Part shown: positions 54,468-62,562 of the stretch, in pieces | How positions within the stretch are numbered: position 1 is the first letter of the stretch | Layout: every line of letters starts with the position of its first letter | The notes under the pieces: generated by a model | What the model was told of the DNA's origin: nothing | Databases searched by the model: none | The model's input: only the letters and a program-made list of their open reading frames with translations | NCBI RefSeq assembly: GCF_003443995.1 | Contig: NZ_QWEY01000001.1 | Span: 248,001 to 312,000, forward strand | Direction: 5' to 3' | Source: Pseudotabrizicola alkalilacus | GTDB taxonomy: Bacteria; Pseudomonadota; Alphaproteobacteria; Rhodobacterales; Rhodobacteraceae | Length of the DNA stretch: 64,000 nucleotides | Position numbers and translations under genes: made by a program

Positions 54468-56504
54468 TCAGCGGGCCAGCGATTGCGCCAGCCGCATCAG
54501 GTTGACCGCCTCGATCCGGTAGCCATAGCGGTCTTCGCCCCGGTTTGCTTCGGCCAGCGTGATCGCTTCATCCCAGCCCCAGTCACCCAGATAGGTTGAA
54601 CTGCGCAACAGCTGCCCGAACCCGGCAATTGCTGCGGCAAAGCGCGCTTCTTGCAAAAGCGCCTCCCCCTGCACCGCGTCAGTGGTCTGCTGTGCGCCCG
54701 CGACAATCGGCGCCTCGATCAATGCGCTGACCGTCTCACGCGGGGCCTTGTAGCGCAGGCGCAGAAAGCCCAGCTCGGGCGCATCTTCCACAATGTCGCC
54801 CGTCGCCGCCTCTTCGGCCATCGCATCGGCCACCGCCGTGCCATAGCGCAACGGGTCGTGCAGCAGCGCCGGGCTGCCCGGTGCCGTCACCTCATAGATC
54901 GCGGTCACCGCATGGCCCGCGCCAATCTCGCCTGCATCCACCGCGTCATTGTTGAAATCTTCGCGGCGCAGGGCGCGGGTCTCATAGCCGATCAGCCGGT
55001 ATTCCGCGACCTGCGCCGGGTTCCATTCGACCTGAATTTTCACATCGTCGGCAATCGGGAACAGTGCGCCGGTCAGCTGATCCACCAGCACTTTGCGCGC
55101 CTCTTGCAGCGTGTCGATATAGGCAGCCATTCCGTTGCCGTTCTGCGCCAGAGCCTGCATCGTGGCGTCATCCAGATTGCCCCGGCCAAAGCCCAGCACC
55201 GACAGATAAACCCCGGTGTTGCGCTTGCGGGCGACAAAGGCCGCCAGCCCCTCGGGGTCATCCACGCCGACATTGAAATCGCCATCGGTGGCCAGCAGCA
55301 CGCGGCTGACCTCACCGGCCGCCGTCATCCCTTCGGCAAGGCGATAGGCCAGCGTCAGCCCCTCGGCCCCAGCGGTTGCGCCGCCCGCGTCCAGCCGGTT
55401 CAGTGCGTTCATAATCGTCGCGCGCTCCGAGGCCGGGGTTGGCGGCAGCACCTCGCCCGCCGAACCGGCATAGGCAACGATGGCCACCTGATCCTCGGGG
55501 CGCAGTTCGGCCAGCATCAGCGACAGCGATTGTTTCAACAGCGGCAGCTTGTTTGGCTCATTCATCGAGCCAGAGGTGTCGATCAGGAACACAAGGTTCA
55601 GCGCCGGTCGCGCCGCCACCTCGGGCATCCGGCCCTGCAACGCGATATGCACCAGCCTTGTACCTGCGTTCCATGGCGTCGGCATCACCGTGACAGTCGG
55701 GTGGAACGGCGGCTCCCCGGCCTTTGGGGCGGGATAGGCATAGGGGAAATAATTCACCATCTCTTCCACCCGCACCGCATCGGGCTCGGGCAGGGCACCC
55801 GCCATCAGGCTGTTGCGGACGATGGCATAAGACGCGGTATCCACATCCACCGAAAAGGTTGAAACCGGCGCCTCTGCCGTGACTTGCACCGGGTTCGCGC
55901 CCGCATTCGCGAACGCTTCGTCATCTTGGAGCGGCGGGGCCATCTGGTCGGCGTCAACAAGCGCCATGGCAGAGGGCTCCACGGCCATGGGTTCTGCGGT
56001 CTGCGCCTCCATTGCCAGATCCGCCGCGCCACCCTGCGGGACCGCCTGTTCCACCGGGGCCGCTTTGCGGGTCATCATCGTCTCAGGTGCTGGCACGGCT
56101 TCCGGCGCAGGTGCCAGTTCGGCCACCGGCGCGTTGCGCAGTTCAGGGGCAGCTGGCGCGGGGGCCTGCGCCGGGCGGGGCGTCGCCATCCTGCCGGGGG
56201 GCTGCTCTGTCTGTGGCAAGAACACCACCAGTCCCAGCGCCAGAGCCGCGACCGATGTGGTCGCCGCCAGCAGGGGTTTCAGTTTCAAAGCATTCAGCAT
56301 CTTGCGCACTCCACCGCCAAACCCCGCCTGCAAGGGGCGGTCAACATTGGAACGCAGCGGCGCGCCCGATCCTTGGCGACCGAGGGCCGAGTCTTCATAC
56401 GCCTCCATCGCGCGGGCCAGAGCCGCCGCTTTTGCAGCGGGGTCGCTGGCGGGGGCCGCCTTCAGCGCGGCTTTCAGTCTGTCGAGTTCGGGGTCACGGG
56501 TCAT
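54468..56504 (-). CDS. membrane-anchored von Willebrand factor A domain protein (YfbK-like)
   Basis: 678 aa. Residues 1-75 are cytoplasmic, mainly helical; one membrane helix (LLAATTSVAALALGLVVFLP, about 78-97); a long Pro/Ala-rich linker (100-200); the vWA N-terminal domain with FSVDVDTASYAIVRNSLMAG (about 217-236); then the vWA domain with a complete MIDAS, LNLVFLIDTSGSMNEP (D309-S313), and a C-terminal DUF3520-like part ending with FGQLLRSSTYLGDWGWDEA. Its ATG overlaps the stop of the sigma factor gene (four bases). This coupling suggests it acts as, or with, the anti-sigma. Confidence 0.9.
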   Translation of the reverse strand: MTRDPELDRLKAALKAAPASDPAAKAAALARAMEAYEDSALGRQGSGAPLRSNVDRPLQAGFGGGVRKMLNALKLKPLLAATTSVAALALGLVVFLPQTEQPPGRMATPRPAQAPAPAAPELRNAPVAELAPAPEAVPAPETMMTRKAAPVEQAVPQGGAADLAMEAQTAEPMAVEPSAMALVDADQMAPPLQDDEAFANAGANPVQVTAEAPVSTFSVDVDTASYAIVRNSLMAGALPEPDAVRVEEMVNYFPYAYPAPKAGEPPFHPTVTVMPTPWNAGTRLVHIALQGRMPEVAARPALNLVFLIDTSGSMNEPNKLPLLKQSLSLMLAELRPEDQVAIVAYAGSAGEVLPPTPASERATIMNALNRLDAGGATAGAEGLTLAYRLAEGMTAAGEVSRVLLATDGDFNVGVDDPEGLAAFVARKRNTGVYLSVLGFGRGNLDDATMQALAQNGNGMAAYIDTLQEARKVLVDQLTGALFPIADDVKIQVEWNPAQVAEYRLIGYETRALRREDFNNDAVDAGEIGAGHAVTAIYEVTAPGSPALLHDPLRYGTAVADAMAEEAATGDIVEDAPELGFLRLRYKAPRETVSALIEAPIVAGAQQTTDAVQGEALLQEARFAAAIAGFGQLLRSSTYLGDWGWDEAITLAEANRGEDRYGYRIEAVNLMRLAQSLAR

Positions 56505-57049
56505 GCCTTTGCCTCCTCGGCGGCCATGGCGCGCAGCCGTTTCTTTACCTCCGACATCCGCCAGGCGATGGTGCCTTCGGACAGGCCCAGCACCGCCCCG
56601 GCTTCGGCTTGCGTCATCTCTTCGCCCAGCACCAGCGCCACAGTATCGCGCAATTCCACCGGCAGCCGCCCCATCGCCGCTGTCAGCCAGTCCTGTGCGG
56701 CCCGGTCCTCAGCCATCGCCTCCTGCCGGGCGATTTCCCAGTCGCCCCAGCCATCGGCCGCGCGATTGCGCACAGCCGCGCGGCGGCGGGCGTCATGGGC
56801 CGCATTCACCACCACCCGGTAGAGCCAGGTGGTAAACCGCGCCTCGGCCCGCCAGCCGCGCAGCCGGTGCGGCAGGGCGGCGCAAATCTCCTGCGCCAGA
56901 TCTTCGGCTTCGGCCCGGCTGCCGGTCAGCCGCCAGCCAAGCCCGAAGATCCGGTCATAGTGCCGGGTGACCAGCGCCGCAAAAGCGGCACGGTCGCCAC
57001 CGGCAGCGGCCAATGCAAGAGTTTCGTCAGGCGTTTCCATCAGCATCAC
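56501..57049 (-). CDS. ECF-type RNA polymerase sigma factor
   Basis: 182 aa. Region 2 (FAALVTRHYDRIFGLGWRLT and EAEDLAQEICAAL, about residues 20-62) and region 4 (RLPVELRDTVALVLGEEM, TQAEAGAVLGLSEGTIAWRM) are clear, with no region 3. Several ATGs lie near the start (57049, 57046, 57040). It is the first gene of the unit with the vWA protein and probably redirects transcription upon an envelope signal. Its own promoter was not identified. Confidence 0.92.
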   Translation of the reverse strand: MMLMETPDETLALAAAGGDRAAFAALVTRHYDRIFGLGWRLTGSRAEAEDLAQEICAALPHRLRGWRAEARFTTWLYRVVVNAAHDARRRAAVRNRAADGWGDWEIARQEAMAEDRAAQDWLTAAMGRLPVELRDTVALVLGEEMTQAEAGAVLGLSEGTIAWRMSEVKKRLRAMAAEEAKA

Positions 57050-57130
57050 ACTAGGTCAGACGCAGGCCAGGGGGCAATCCTTGGCGAAAATTCAGGCGGG
57101 CGGAAAACATCACGGCTTGTATCACTTTTG

Positions 57131-57168
57131 ACAAAAATGCGCCCCGGCCGGACAAGGGCCGGGGCGCA
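57131..57168 (-). terminator. Rho-independent terminator of the repeat-rich secreted protein gene
   Basis: A perfect 12-base stem (57138-57149 with 57157-57168, TGCGCCCCGGCC/GGCCGGGGCGCA) and, on the minus strand, a following TTTTTGTC. It lies downstream of 57337-57924 and is the first of several hairpins in 57138-57310. Confidence 0.75.
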
Positions 57169-57315
57169 GAAACCGTTCTGCCACAGTTTGAGAGAGGACA
57201 GAACGGCGGCCAATCGCTTTGCGGGCAATAAATTCAAGGGCAATATCTGCGCCCCGACCGGGGATGGGCCGGGGCGCGTAAAGCGCCTTGTCCTGAGGGG
57301 ACAAGGGACAAGACG
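57169..57315. repeat. cluster of hairpins including a diverged copy of the terminator
   Basis: CCGTTCTG (57173-57180) pairs with CAGAACGG about 18 bases on. At 57249-57277 a near copy of the terminator stem occurs (GCGCCCCG/CGGGGCGC), and CCTTGTCC/GGACAAGG follows near 57287-57306. The 287-base gap between the sigma gene and the secreted protein gene is otherwise empty. Confidence 0.55.
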
Positions 57316-57336
57316 CTGTTCGAAACGCTGGCCGGA

Positions 57337-57924
57337 TCAGTAGAGCAGGCTGTCATAAACCCCAAAGCTGCCGGCACGGGTCTGCAACTGACGCTCGCCG
57401 CCGCTGTCGCGGGCATAGGCCACCACGGCGCGATAGGTGCCGGGACCAAAGGCGGCATCAATCCCACCGTTGTAATAGCCAAAGGCGCGCAGACGGCTCT
57501 GGATCGCGCGGCGTTGCGCCACTGAATAGCTGTTGAAAGACTGCGCCGCGATGGTCGCATGCACCGAATTGTTCGACCCGATCACCCGCCCGCTGGTTTG
57601 GTGGTGCTGGTCATGGCGGGGGCGATAGTGGTGCTGCGGTTCCGGCTGCGGGCGTGGGCGATAGTGGTGCTGCGGTTCGGGCTGTGGACGCGGGCGGTAA
57701 TGCGGCTGGGGCTGCGGCGTGGGCCGGTACACCGGCTCGGGCTGCGGCTGGCGGGTCTGGGCCTGCGACTGGTTGATCAGCGCGCCGACGATGACAGCCG
57801 CCGCAACGCCCTTGATAAAGTTGCGCTCGTTCTTGCCAAGCGCCTGCGCCGGGGCCGCAGCGGTGACGGCGATCGACAAGGCGGTGACTGTGGCAATGGC
57901 AGCGGTCTTGACAGATTTAAACAT
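57337..57924 (-). CDS. secreted peptidoglycan-binding-like protein with HYRPRP repeats
   Basis: 195 aa. Signal peptide MFKSVKTAAIATVTALSIAV with cleavage after AQA. A small hydrophobic segment (FIKGVAAAVIVGALI, about residues 37-51) is followed by Gln/Pro/His/Tyr/Arg-rich tandem repeats (QPEPQHHYRPRP, about 65-105). The C-terminal domain (SYSVAQRRAIQSRLRAFGYY, then NGGIDAAFGPGTYRAVVAYA) matches the peptidoglycan-binding_1 fold. The basic repeats probably sit in the periplasm or cell wall. A promoter-like pair lies at 58023-58051. Confidence 0.75.
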   Translation of the reverse strand: MFKSVKTAAIATVTALSIAVTAAAPAQALGKNERNFIKGVAAAVIVGALINQSQAQTRQPQPEPVYRPTPQPQPHYRPRPQPEPQHHYRPRPQPEPQHHYRPRHDQHHQTSGRVIGSNNSVHATIAAQSFNSYSVAQRRAIQSRLRAFGYYNGGIDAAFGPGTYRAVVAYARDSGGERQLQTRAGSFGVYDSLLY

Positions 57925-58022
57925 CGGGTTTCCTTTCCCAGTGATCGCGAGGGCTGAGCAGAGCGCCCGCTGTGATGGAAAAAGATATGCGCTCTAGCCC
58001 CGCGCTAGGCAAAAACGCCGCG

Positions 58023-58051
58023 CTGTTATGCGATAGCATCCGTAAAATCAA
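58023..58051 (-). promoter_or_regulatory. possible promoter of the peptidoglycan-binding-like gene
   Basis: On the minus strand TTGATT (58046-58051) and TAACAG (58023-58028), spaced 17 bases, about 100 bases before the start at 57924. Confidence 0.35.
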
Positions 58052-58072
58052 ACAGTTACGGGAAATGACTTT

Positions 58073-59644
58073 TCAGGGCGCGCGCAACTCGATCAGCCGT
58101 GGTCCGTTCTGCGCCTGCTGCAAAGCCGCGCGCAACGCGTCCGGATCGGGCGCAAGGCTGGCAAAGGGCAACCCGCAGGCCTCGGCAAACGGCCCGAGAC
58201 TCAGCGGTGACGGATCGCAACCGATCACCTGCGCCCCGGCCCCCGCCATCGCCTCGGCAATCTCGCGGTAACCGGCATTGTTCCAGACGACAAAGCTGAT
58301 CGGCAGGCCTTCGTCACGGGCGGTGCGCAGTTCCGCAGCGCTGAACTGCAATCCACCGTCGCCGATCAGACAGACCACCGGAACGCCGGGCGCGGCCAAA
58401 GCCGCGCCGATGGCCGCACCGGGGCCAAAGCCAAGCGCGCCATAGCCGGTGGCGGCATTGAACCAGCCGCCCGCGCGGTCATGGTCATAATACAGGTTGG
58501 CGGCATAGACCGGCTGGGTGCTGTCGCCGAGAAGGATCGCGCCGGGCAGCGCGTCGCGCATCGCCTCGACGATTTTCTGTTGCGCCTGCATCGCCGGATG
58601 CAGCCCCGCCAGTTCGGCCCATGCCGCGCGCCGCGTGGCCTCGGCCCGTGCCGGACCATCGGCCTGCCGCGCGGCCACCGCCTGCGCCAAAGCCGCAAGC
58701 GCCAGCCCGGCATCCGCCTGAATCCGCAGCGCTGCCGGGTGTCGCGCCAGCTGCTCGGCACAGGCGTCGATGCGGATCATCCCTGACAGATCGGGAAATC
58801 CGCCGCGCACATACATGTCATAATCGGTTGGCGCCAGTTCGGTGCCCACCGCCAGCACCAGATCGGCCCCGGCAATCAGCGCCCGCACCGCATCCAGACT
58901 GGGCGAGGCGGGCACCCCCAAGGCATGTCCGAACATCACGCCCCGCGCATTCACCGTCTGCACCACCGGCGCATCCAGCGCTTCGGCCAGCGCGCAGAGC
59001 GGCCCCGCCGCCGCCTTTGTCCCGCCCCCGGCAAGGATCACCACCCGCCGCGCCGCGTTCAGCTGCTGCGTGGCTCCGGCCAGCGCCGCCGCCTCGGGTG
59101 CCCGCCGCGCCAGCGGCAGCGCGGGCGGCAGCGCCCCGGCCTCCAGCGCCATCACATCGGTCGGCACCTCGATATGCACCGGGCTGGGACGCGCCCCCAG
59201 CATCAGTGCAAAGGCCCGGTCCAGCACCGGCCCCAGCATCTCGGGCGCGCTCACCCGCAACGTCGGGCACAGTGCGCGCACCATTCCGGCCTGATCGGGC
59301 AATTCGTGCAGCAGGCCAAAGCCTTGCCCCAATGAGTCGCGCCGGTTCACCCCCGACACCACCAGCATCGGCACCGAATCGGCCCGCGCCTGTGCCATCG
59401 CGGTCAGCGCATTGGTCAGCCCCGGCCCGGTGATCACAAAGGCCACCCCCGGCTTGCCCGTCACCCGCGCATAGCCATCGGCCATAAAGGCCGCCCCCTG
59501 CTCATGCCGCGCTGTCACATGGCGCAGGGATGACCCGGCCAGCCCGCGGTACAGCTCCACCGTGTGCACACCGGGGATGCCGAACACCACCTCGACCCCG
59601 CGCGCCGCCAGCCCTTCGACCAGTCGCATCCCCACCGTTGTCAT
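58073..59644 (-). CDS. TPP-dependent 2-oxoacid decarboxylase, AruI-like
   Basis: 523 aa with the three domains of acetolactate-synthase-like enzymes: PYR domain with VFGIPGVHTVELYRGL and the catalytic Glu near HVTARHEQGAAFMADG (about residue 50), central domain with VVILAGGGTKAA, and PP domain with the TPP motif LIGDGGLQFSAAELRTARDE to SFVVWNN. Next to an aminotransferase, the pairing resembles AruI (5-guanidino-2-oxopentanoate decarboxylase), which turns 2-ketoarginine into 4-guanidinobutanal. Other 2-oxoacids cannot be excluded. Three bases downstream of the aminotransferase. Confidence 0.75.
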   Translation of the reverse strand: MTTVGMRLVEGLAARGVEVVFGIPGVHTVELYRGLAGSSLRHVTARHEQGAAFMADGYARVTGKPGVAFVITGPGLTNALTAMAQARADSVPMLVVSGVNRRDSLGQGFGLLHELPDQAGMVRALCPTLRVSAPEMLGPVLDRAFALMLGARPSPVHIEVPTDVMALEAGALPPALPLARRAPEAAALAGATQQLNAARRVVILAGGGTKAAAGPLCALAEALDAPVVQTVNARGVMFGHALGVPASPSLDAVRALIAGADLVLAVGTELAPTDYDMYVRGGFPDLSGMIRIDACAEQLARHPAALRIQADAGLALAALAQAVAARQADGPARAEATRRAAWAELAGLHPAMQAQQKIVEAMRDALPGAILLGDSTQPVYAANLYYDHDRAGGWFNAATGYGALGFGPGAAIGAALAAPGVPVVCLIGDGGLQFSAAELRTARDEGLPISFVVWNNAGYREIAEAMAGAGAQVIGCDPSPLSLGPFAEACGLPFASLAPDPDALRAALQQAQNGPRLIELRAP

Positions 59645-59647
59645 GCG

Positions 59648-60823
59648 CTACACCCCGCTGTGCGCAAAACGCGCAATCCGCGCCGCCGCCTCGGCGATCA
59701 CCGCATCGGGTTGCGTCAGGCTGATACGCAGCCAGCCCGCCAGCCCGTCGCCAAAGCTTTCGCCTGGCATGCAGGCCACGCCTTCGGCCTCCAGCAAGGC
59801 CAGAGCAAAGCCCTCGCCGCTCAGCCCGCTCGCCCGCACGTCCAGCAGCGCGAACATGCCCGCATCCGGGCGATGCACCCGCAGCCCCGCCACCCCGTCC
59901 AGCGCCTCTGCCAGCATCTGCGCCCGCGCGGCATAGCGGGTCGCCATGCCACGTGCGACGGGGGAAGGGGACGAAATCGCTTCCGCCGTCGCATCGGCCA
60001 GAAACGGCTGATTGCCGAACAGCATGGTTTCGGCCAGCGGCAGGGCGCGGCTGACAAAGTCGGCCGGACCGACACACCAGCCAGACCGGAACCCCGGTGC
60101 CGCATGGGATTTGGAGATCGACGCTGCCGCGATCACCCGATCCGCCAGATCAGCCTGCGACAGCGGAGAGACAAAATCGGTGCCGTCAAACACCAGCTCT
60201 TCATAAACCTCATCCGACAGGATCCACAGATCATGGGCGCGCGCGACCTCACCCAGCGCCGCAATATCGGCGGGCGTCAGCACCGCCCCGGTCGGATTGT
60301 GCGGCGTGTTCAAAAACAGCACCCGGCTGCGGGGCGTAATCCGCGCCGCCACATCCGCCGCCTGCATGCGAAAGCCATGCTCGGCCCGCAGCGGCACCGG
60401 CACCATGGCGGCACCGCTGGCCCGGATCACACCCTCATAGGTCGCATACATCGGGTCGCCTACCAGTACTTCGTCGCCCGCCGAGGCCAGAGCGCGCAGC
60501 ACCATATACAAAACGGTCTGCGTGCCCGGCAGGCACAGAAACTGATCCGGGCCAAAGTGCCGCCCGCGCCGCGCTGTGTAGCGCTCGGCCAGCGCCCGCA
60601 ACAGCCCGGCCTCACCCCGTCCGTTCGAATACCCCGTGCGCCCGGCGGTCATCGCGGCCACCGCCGTCTGGACTAGACGGGCGGGCGGCGGCGTGTCGGG
60701 CTCGCCGATGGTCAGCTCCAGCACCTGCCGCCCTTCGGCCTTCAGCGCGCGCGCCCGCAGATGAACGCCCCATTTGGCGCCCCCCAACCCGGACAGATCG
60801 TCAAGCACAGCAGCGTATTTCAT
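59648..60823 (-). CDS. PLP-dependent class I/II aminotransferase, AruH-like
   Basis: 391 aa; start ATG 60823 with CGAGG upstream, overlapping the TetR stop by four bases. Fold type I aminotransferase: VLELTIGEPDTPPPARL (about residues 35-51), GYSNGRGEAGLLRALAERY, NTPHNPTGAVL (Asn-Pro), DEVYEELVFDG (Asp-x-x-Tyr) and the PLP lysine in AAASISKSHAAPGFRSGW. With the TPP enzyme it fits arginine:pyruvate transaminase (AruH); the substrate assignment is an inference from gene pairing. Confidence 0.78.
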   Translation of the reverse strand: MKYAAVLDDLSGLGGAKWGVHLRARALKAEGRQVLELTIGEPDTPPPARLVQTAVAAMTAGRTGYSNGRGEAGLLRALAERYTARRGRHFGPDQFLCLPGTQTVLYMVLRALASAGDEVLVGDPMYATYEGVIRASGAAMVPVPLRAEHGFRMQAADVAARITPRSRVLFLNTPHNPTGAVLTPADIAALGEVARAHDLWILSDEVYEELVFDGTDFVSPLSQADLADRVIAAASISKSHAAPGFRSGWCVGPADFVSRALPLAETMLFGNQPFLADATAEAISSPSPVARGMATRYAARAQMLAEALDGVAGLRVHRPDAGMFALLDVRASGLSGEGFALALLEAEGVACMPGESFGDGLAGWLRISLTQPDAVIAEAAARIARFAHSGV

Positions 60824-61473
60824 GGAACCTCGGCAGAGTTGGGGGCAGGGGGTGGCAGGGGCAACGGCGTCTTCAGAATGGCGGAGATGGCAGACAGGCC
60901 GATCCGCTCCACCTCTCCGGCGGCAAAGCTGTCGGGCAGCGTGCCGCCTTCCAGCCACAGCCCGTCAATCACCGCATTGCAGGCAATCGACAGCGCCCGC
61001 GCCGTGGCCGGGTCGGCCTTGCCCGGTAACGCCTGAATCAAGGCCTGAAGCCGGTCGCGGTAGCCCAGATAGGTGGCCTCATGCACCTCGCGCATCATCG
61101 GATCACGCCGCACATGGTGCAGGAACCCGGCCCAGAGCCGCACGCGTTCGCCATCCATGACCGGAGGCCGCAGACTGACCGCAACAAACGCTGCCAGCCG
61201 CGCCGCCGGATCATCGCTGGCGCTCTCGGTCGCCGCCAGACTCTCTGACGTCATACGATCCATCAGCGCGGCATAAGCGGCGCGGGTCAGGTCATCCTTG
61301 GATTGGAAATAATGCCGGATCAGCCCGGCGGTGATGCCCGCCCGGTCCGCAATCGCCCGCACCGTCGCCGCCTGTGGCCCGCCTTCGGCCAGCAATTCCA
61401 GTGCCGCAGCGATCAACGCCTCCCGGCGCTGTTCCTGCGATTCCCGACGATAGGGGCGGCGGTCCTCGGCCAT
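60820..61473 (-). CDS. TetR-family transcriptional regulator, BetI-like
   Basis: 217 aa. N-terminal helix-turn-helix (EALIAAALELLAEGGPQAAT and AIADRAGITAGLIRHYFQSK, about residues 18-60) and a C-terminal ligand domain with RLWAGFLHHVRRDPMMREVH and CNAVIDGLWLEGGTLPDSF, like BetI/TetR_C_6. AGGAG precedes the start. The palindrome at 61485-61502, 12 bases upstream, is its likely operator, so it probably represses its own operon until an amine or amino-acid ligand binds. Confidence 0.88.
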   Translation of the reverse strand: MAEDRRPYRRESQEQRREALIAAALELLAEGGPQAATVRAIADRAGITAGLIRHYFQSKDDLTRAAYAALMDRMTSESLAATESASDDPAARLAAFVAVSLRPPVMDGERVRLWAGFLHHVRRDPMMREVHEATYLGYRDRLQALIQALPGKADPATARALSIACNAVIDGLWLEGGTLPDSFAAGEVERIGLSAISAILKTPLPLPPPAPNSAEVP

Positions 61474-61484
61474 GGGATCTCCTT

Positions 61485-61502
61485 ATTATACGATTGTATA
61501 AT
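61485..61502. promoter_or_regulatory. palindromic TetR operator
   Basis: A perfect 18-base palindrome ATTATAC-GATT-GTATAAT, immediately upstream of the TetR-type gene and overlapping A/T-rich promoter elements. Confidence 0.7.
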
Positions 61503-61563
61503 TAAGCAGTATCTTAGGATAGTCCATGCCCTGATGGAAAGGTGTTTCACATAAATCGGGCTG

Positions 61564-62478
61564 TCACGGCGCGCCGGGCGGGGTTGCCCGGTCCTCCGCC
61601 ACATCCTTGTGAACGATCACATCAGCCTCCGGATAAGCCTGCAGGATCGCCCGCCGCAGCCCCGCGCCAATGGCATGCGCCTCGCGCAGCGGCTGGCCAC
61701 CTTCCAGCTCGATATGGATCTGCACGAAAATCCGGCTCCCGGCAGTCCGGGTCTTGATGTCGTGATAGCCCTGCACCCCCGGCCAGTCGCGGGCAATCGC
61801 CTCGATCCCGGCAATCACCACCGGATCGGCCCGCCGGTCCATCAGCGCGTTGAACGCATCCCGCCCGATCCGCAGCGCCCCCAGCGCCAGCATCCCCGCC
61901 GCTGCTAAAGCGACCACCGAATCCACCGAGGTCAGCCCGAACGCGCGCGACGCCCAGAGCGAAGCAATCGCCCCGATGTTCGGCAACAGATCGCCCAGAT
62001 AATGCAGCCGGTCCGCCGCCACCACCTTGTTGCCGGTGCGCCGGGCCACCCGGCCCTGCCAGATCACCAGCCCCAGCGTCAGCAGGATTGACACCGCCAT
62101 CACCCCCATGCCGACGCCCTCGCGCATGAGGGTCTCCGGCTCTGGTGCCAGCAGGCGCTGCACCGAAGCCACCCCGATCACCCCCGCTGACACCAGAATG
62201 AACAGCGCCTGACCCAGCGAGGCCAGATCCTCTGCCGAGGTGTGGCCAAAGGCATGATCCTCATCCGCTGGCTTGGCCGCATACAGAATCGCCGCCATCG
62301 CCATCAGGCTGACCATCAGATCCATCGCACTGTCAGCCAGTGACGCCGCCACCGACAGCGACCCGGTCTGCCCCAGCGCCCACAGCTTCAGCACCACCAG
62401 AACCCCGGCCACCGAGACCGAGGCAACCCCCGCCGACAAATTCAGCCGTGTCTGTTCGGATGCCATCTTTGCCCCCAT
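61564..62478 (-). CDS. cation diffusion facilitator family metal efflux protein
   Basis: 304 aa. Six membrane helices with metal-site segments DSAMDLMVS (about residues 48-56, Asp-x3-Asp) and RLHYLGDLLPN (His-x3-Asp, about 157-167), plus the HAFGHTSAEDL motif. The cytoplasmic C-terminal domain (VQGYHDIKTRTAGSRIFVQI and HIELEGGQPLREAHAI) holds the regulatory metal sites. FieF/YiiP-like, exporting Zn2+ or Fe2+ by proton exchange. ATG 62466 is an alternative start. Confidence 0.9.
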   Translation of the reverse strand: MGAKMASEQTRLNLSAGVASVSVAGVLVVLKLWALGQTGSLSVAASLADSAMDLMVSLMAMAAILYAAKPADEDHAFGHTSAEDLASLGQALFILVSAGVIGVASVQRLLAPEPETLMREGVGMGVMAVSILLTLGLVIWQGRVARRTGNKVVAADRLHYLGDLLPNIGAIASLWASRAFGLTSVDSVVALAAAGMLALGALRIGRDAFNALMDRRADPVVIAGIEAIARDWPGVQGYHDIKTRTAGSRIFVQIHIELEGGQPLREAHAIGAGLRRAILQAYPEADVIVHKDVAEDRATPPGAP

Positions 62479-62562
62479 CTTCGCGTCAAAGGGGGCATGC
62501 GCTACCCCGTCGCGCCGGTCAAGCGCAAGCAGATTTCCGACCCGGCGGCGGTCAAAGCGACG

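Noticed and set aside
61485-61490. TATAAT-like hexamer on the minus strand just before the TetR-type gene as a -10
   Set aside because: Transcription would begin inside the ribosome-binding site; the sequence is better explained as one arm of the operator palindrome.
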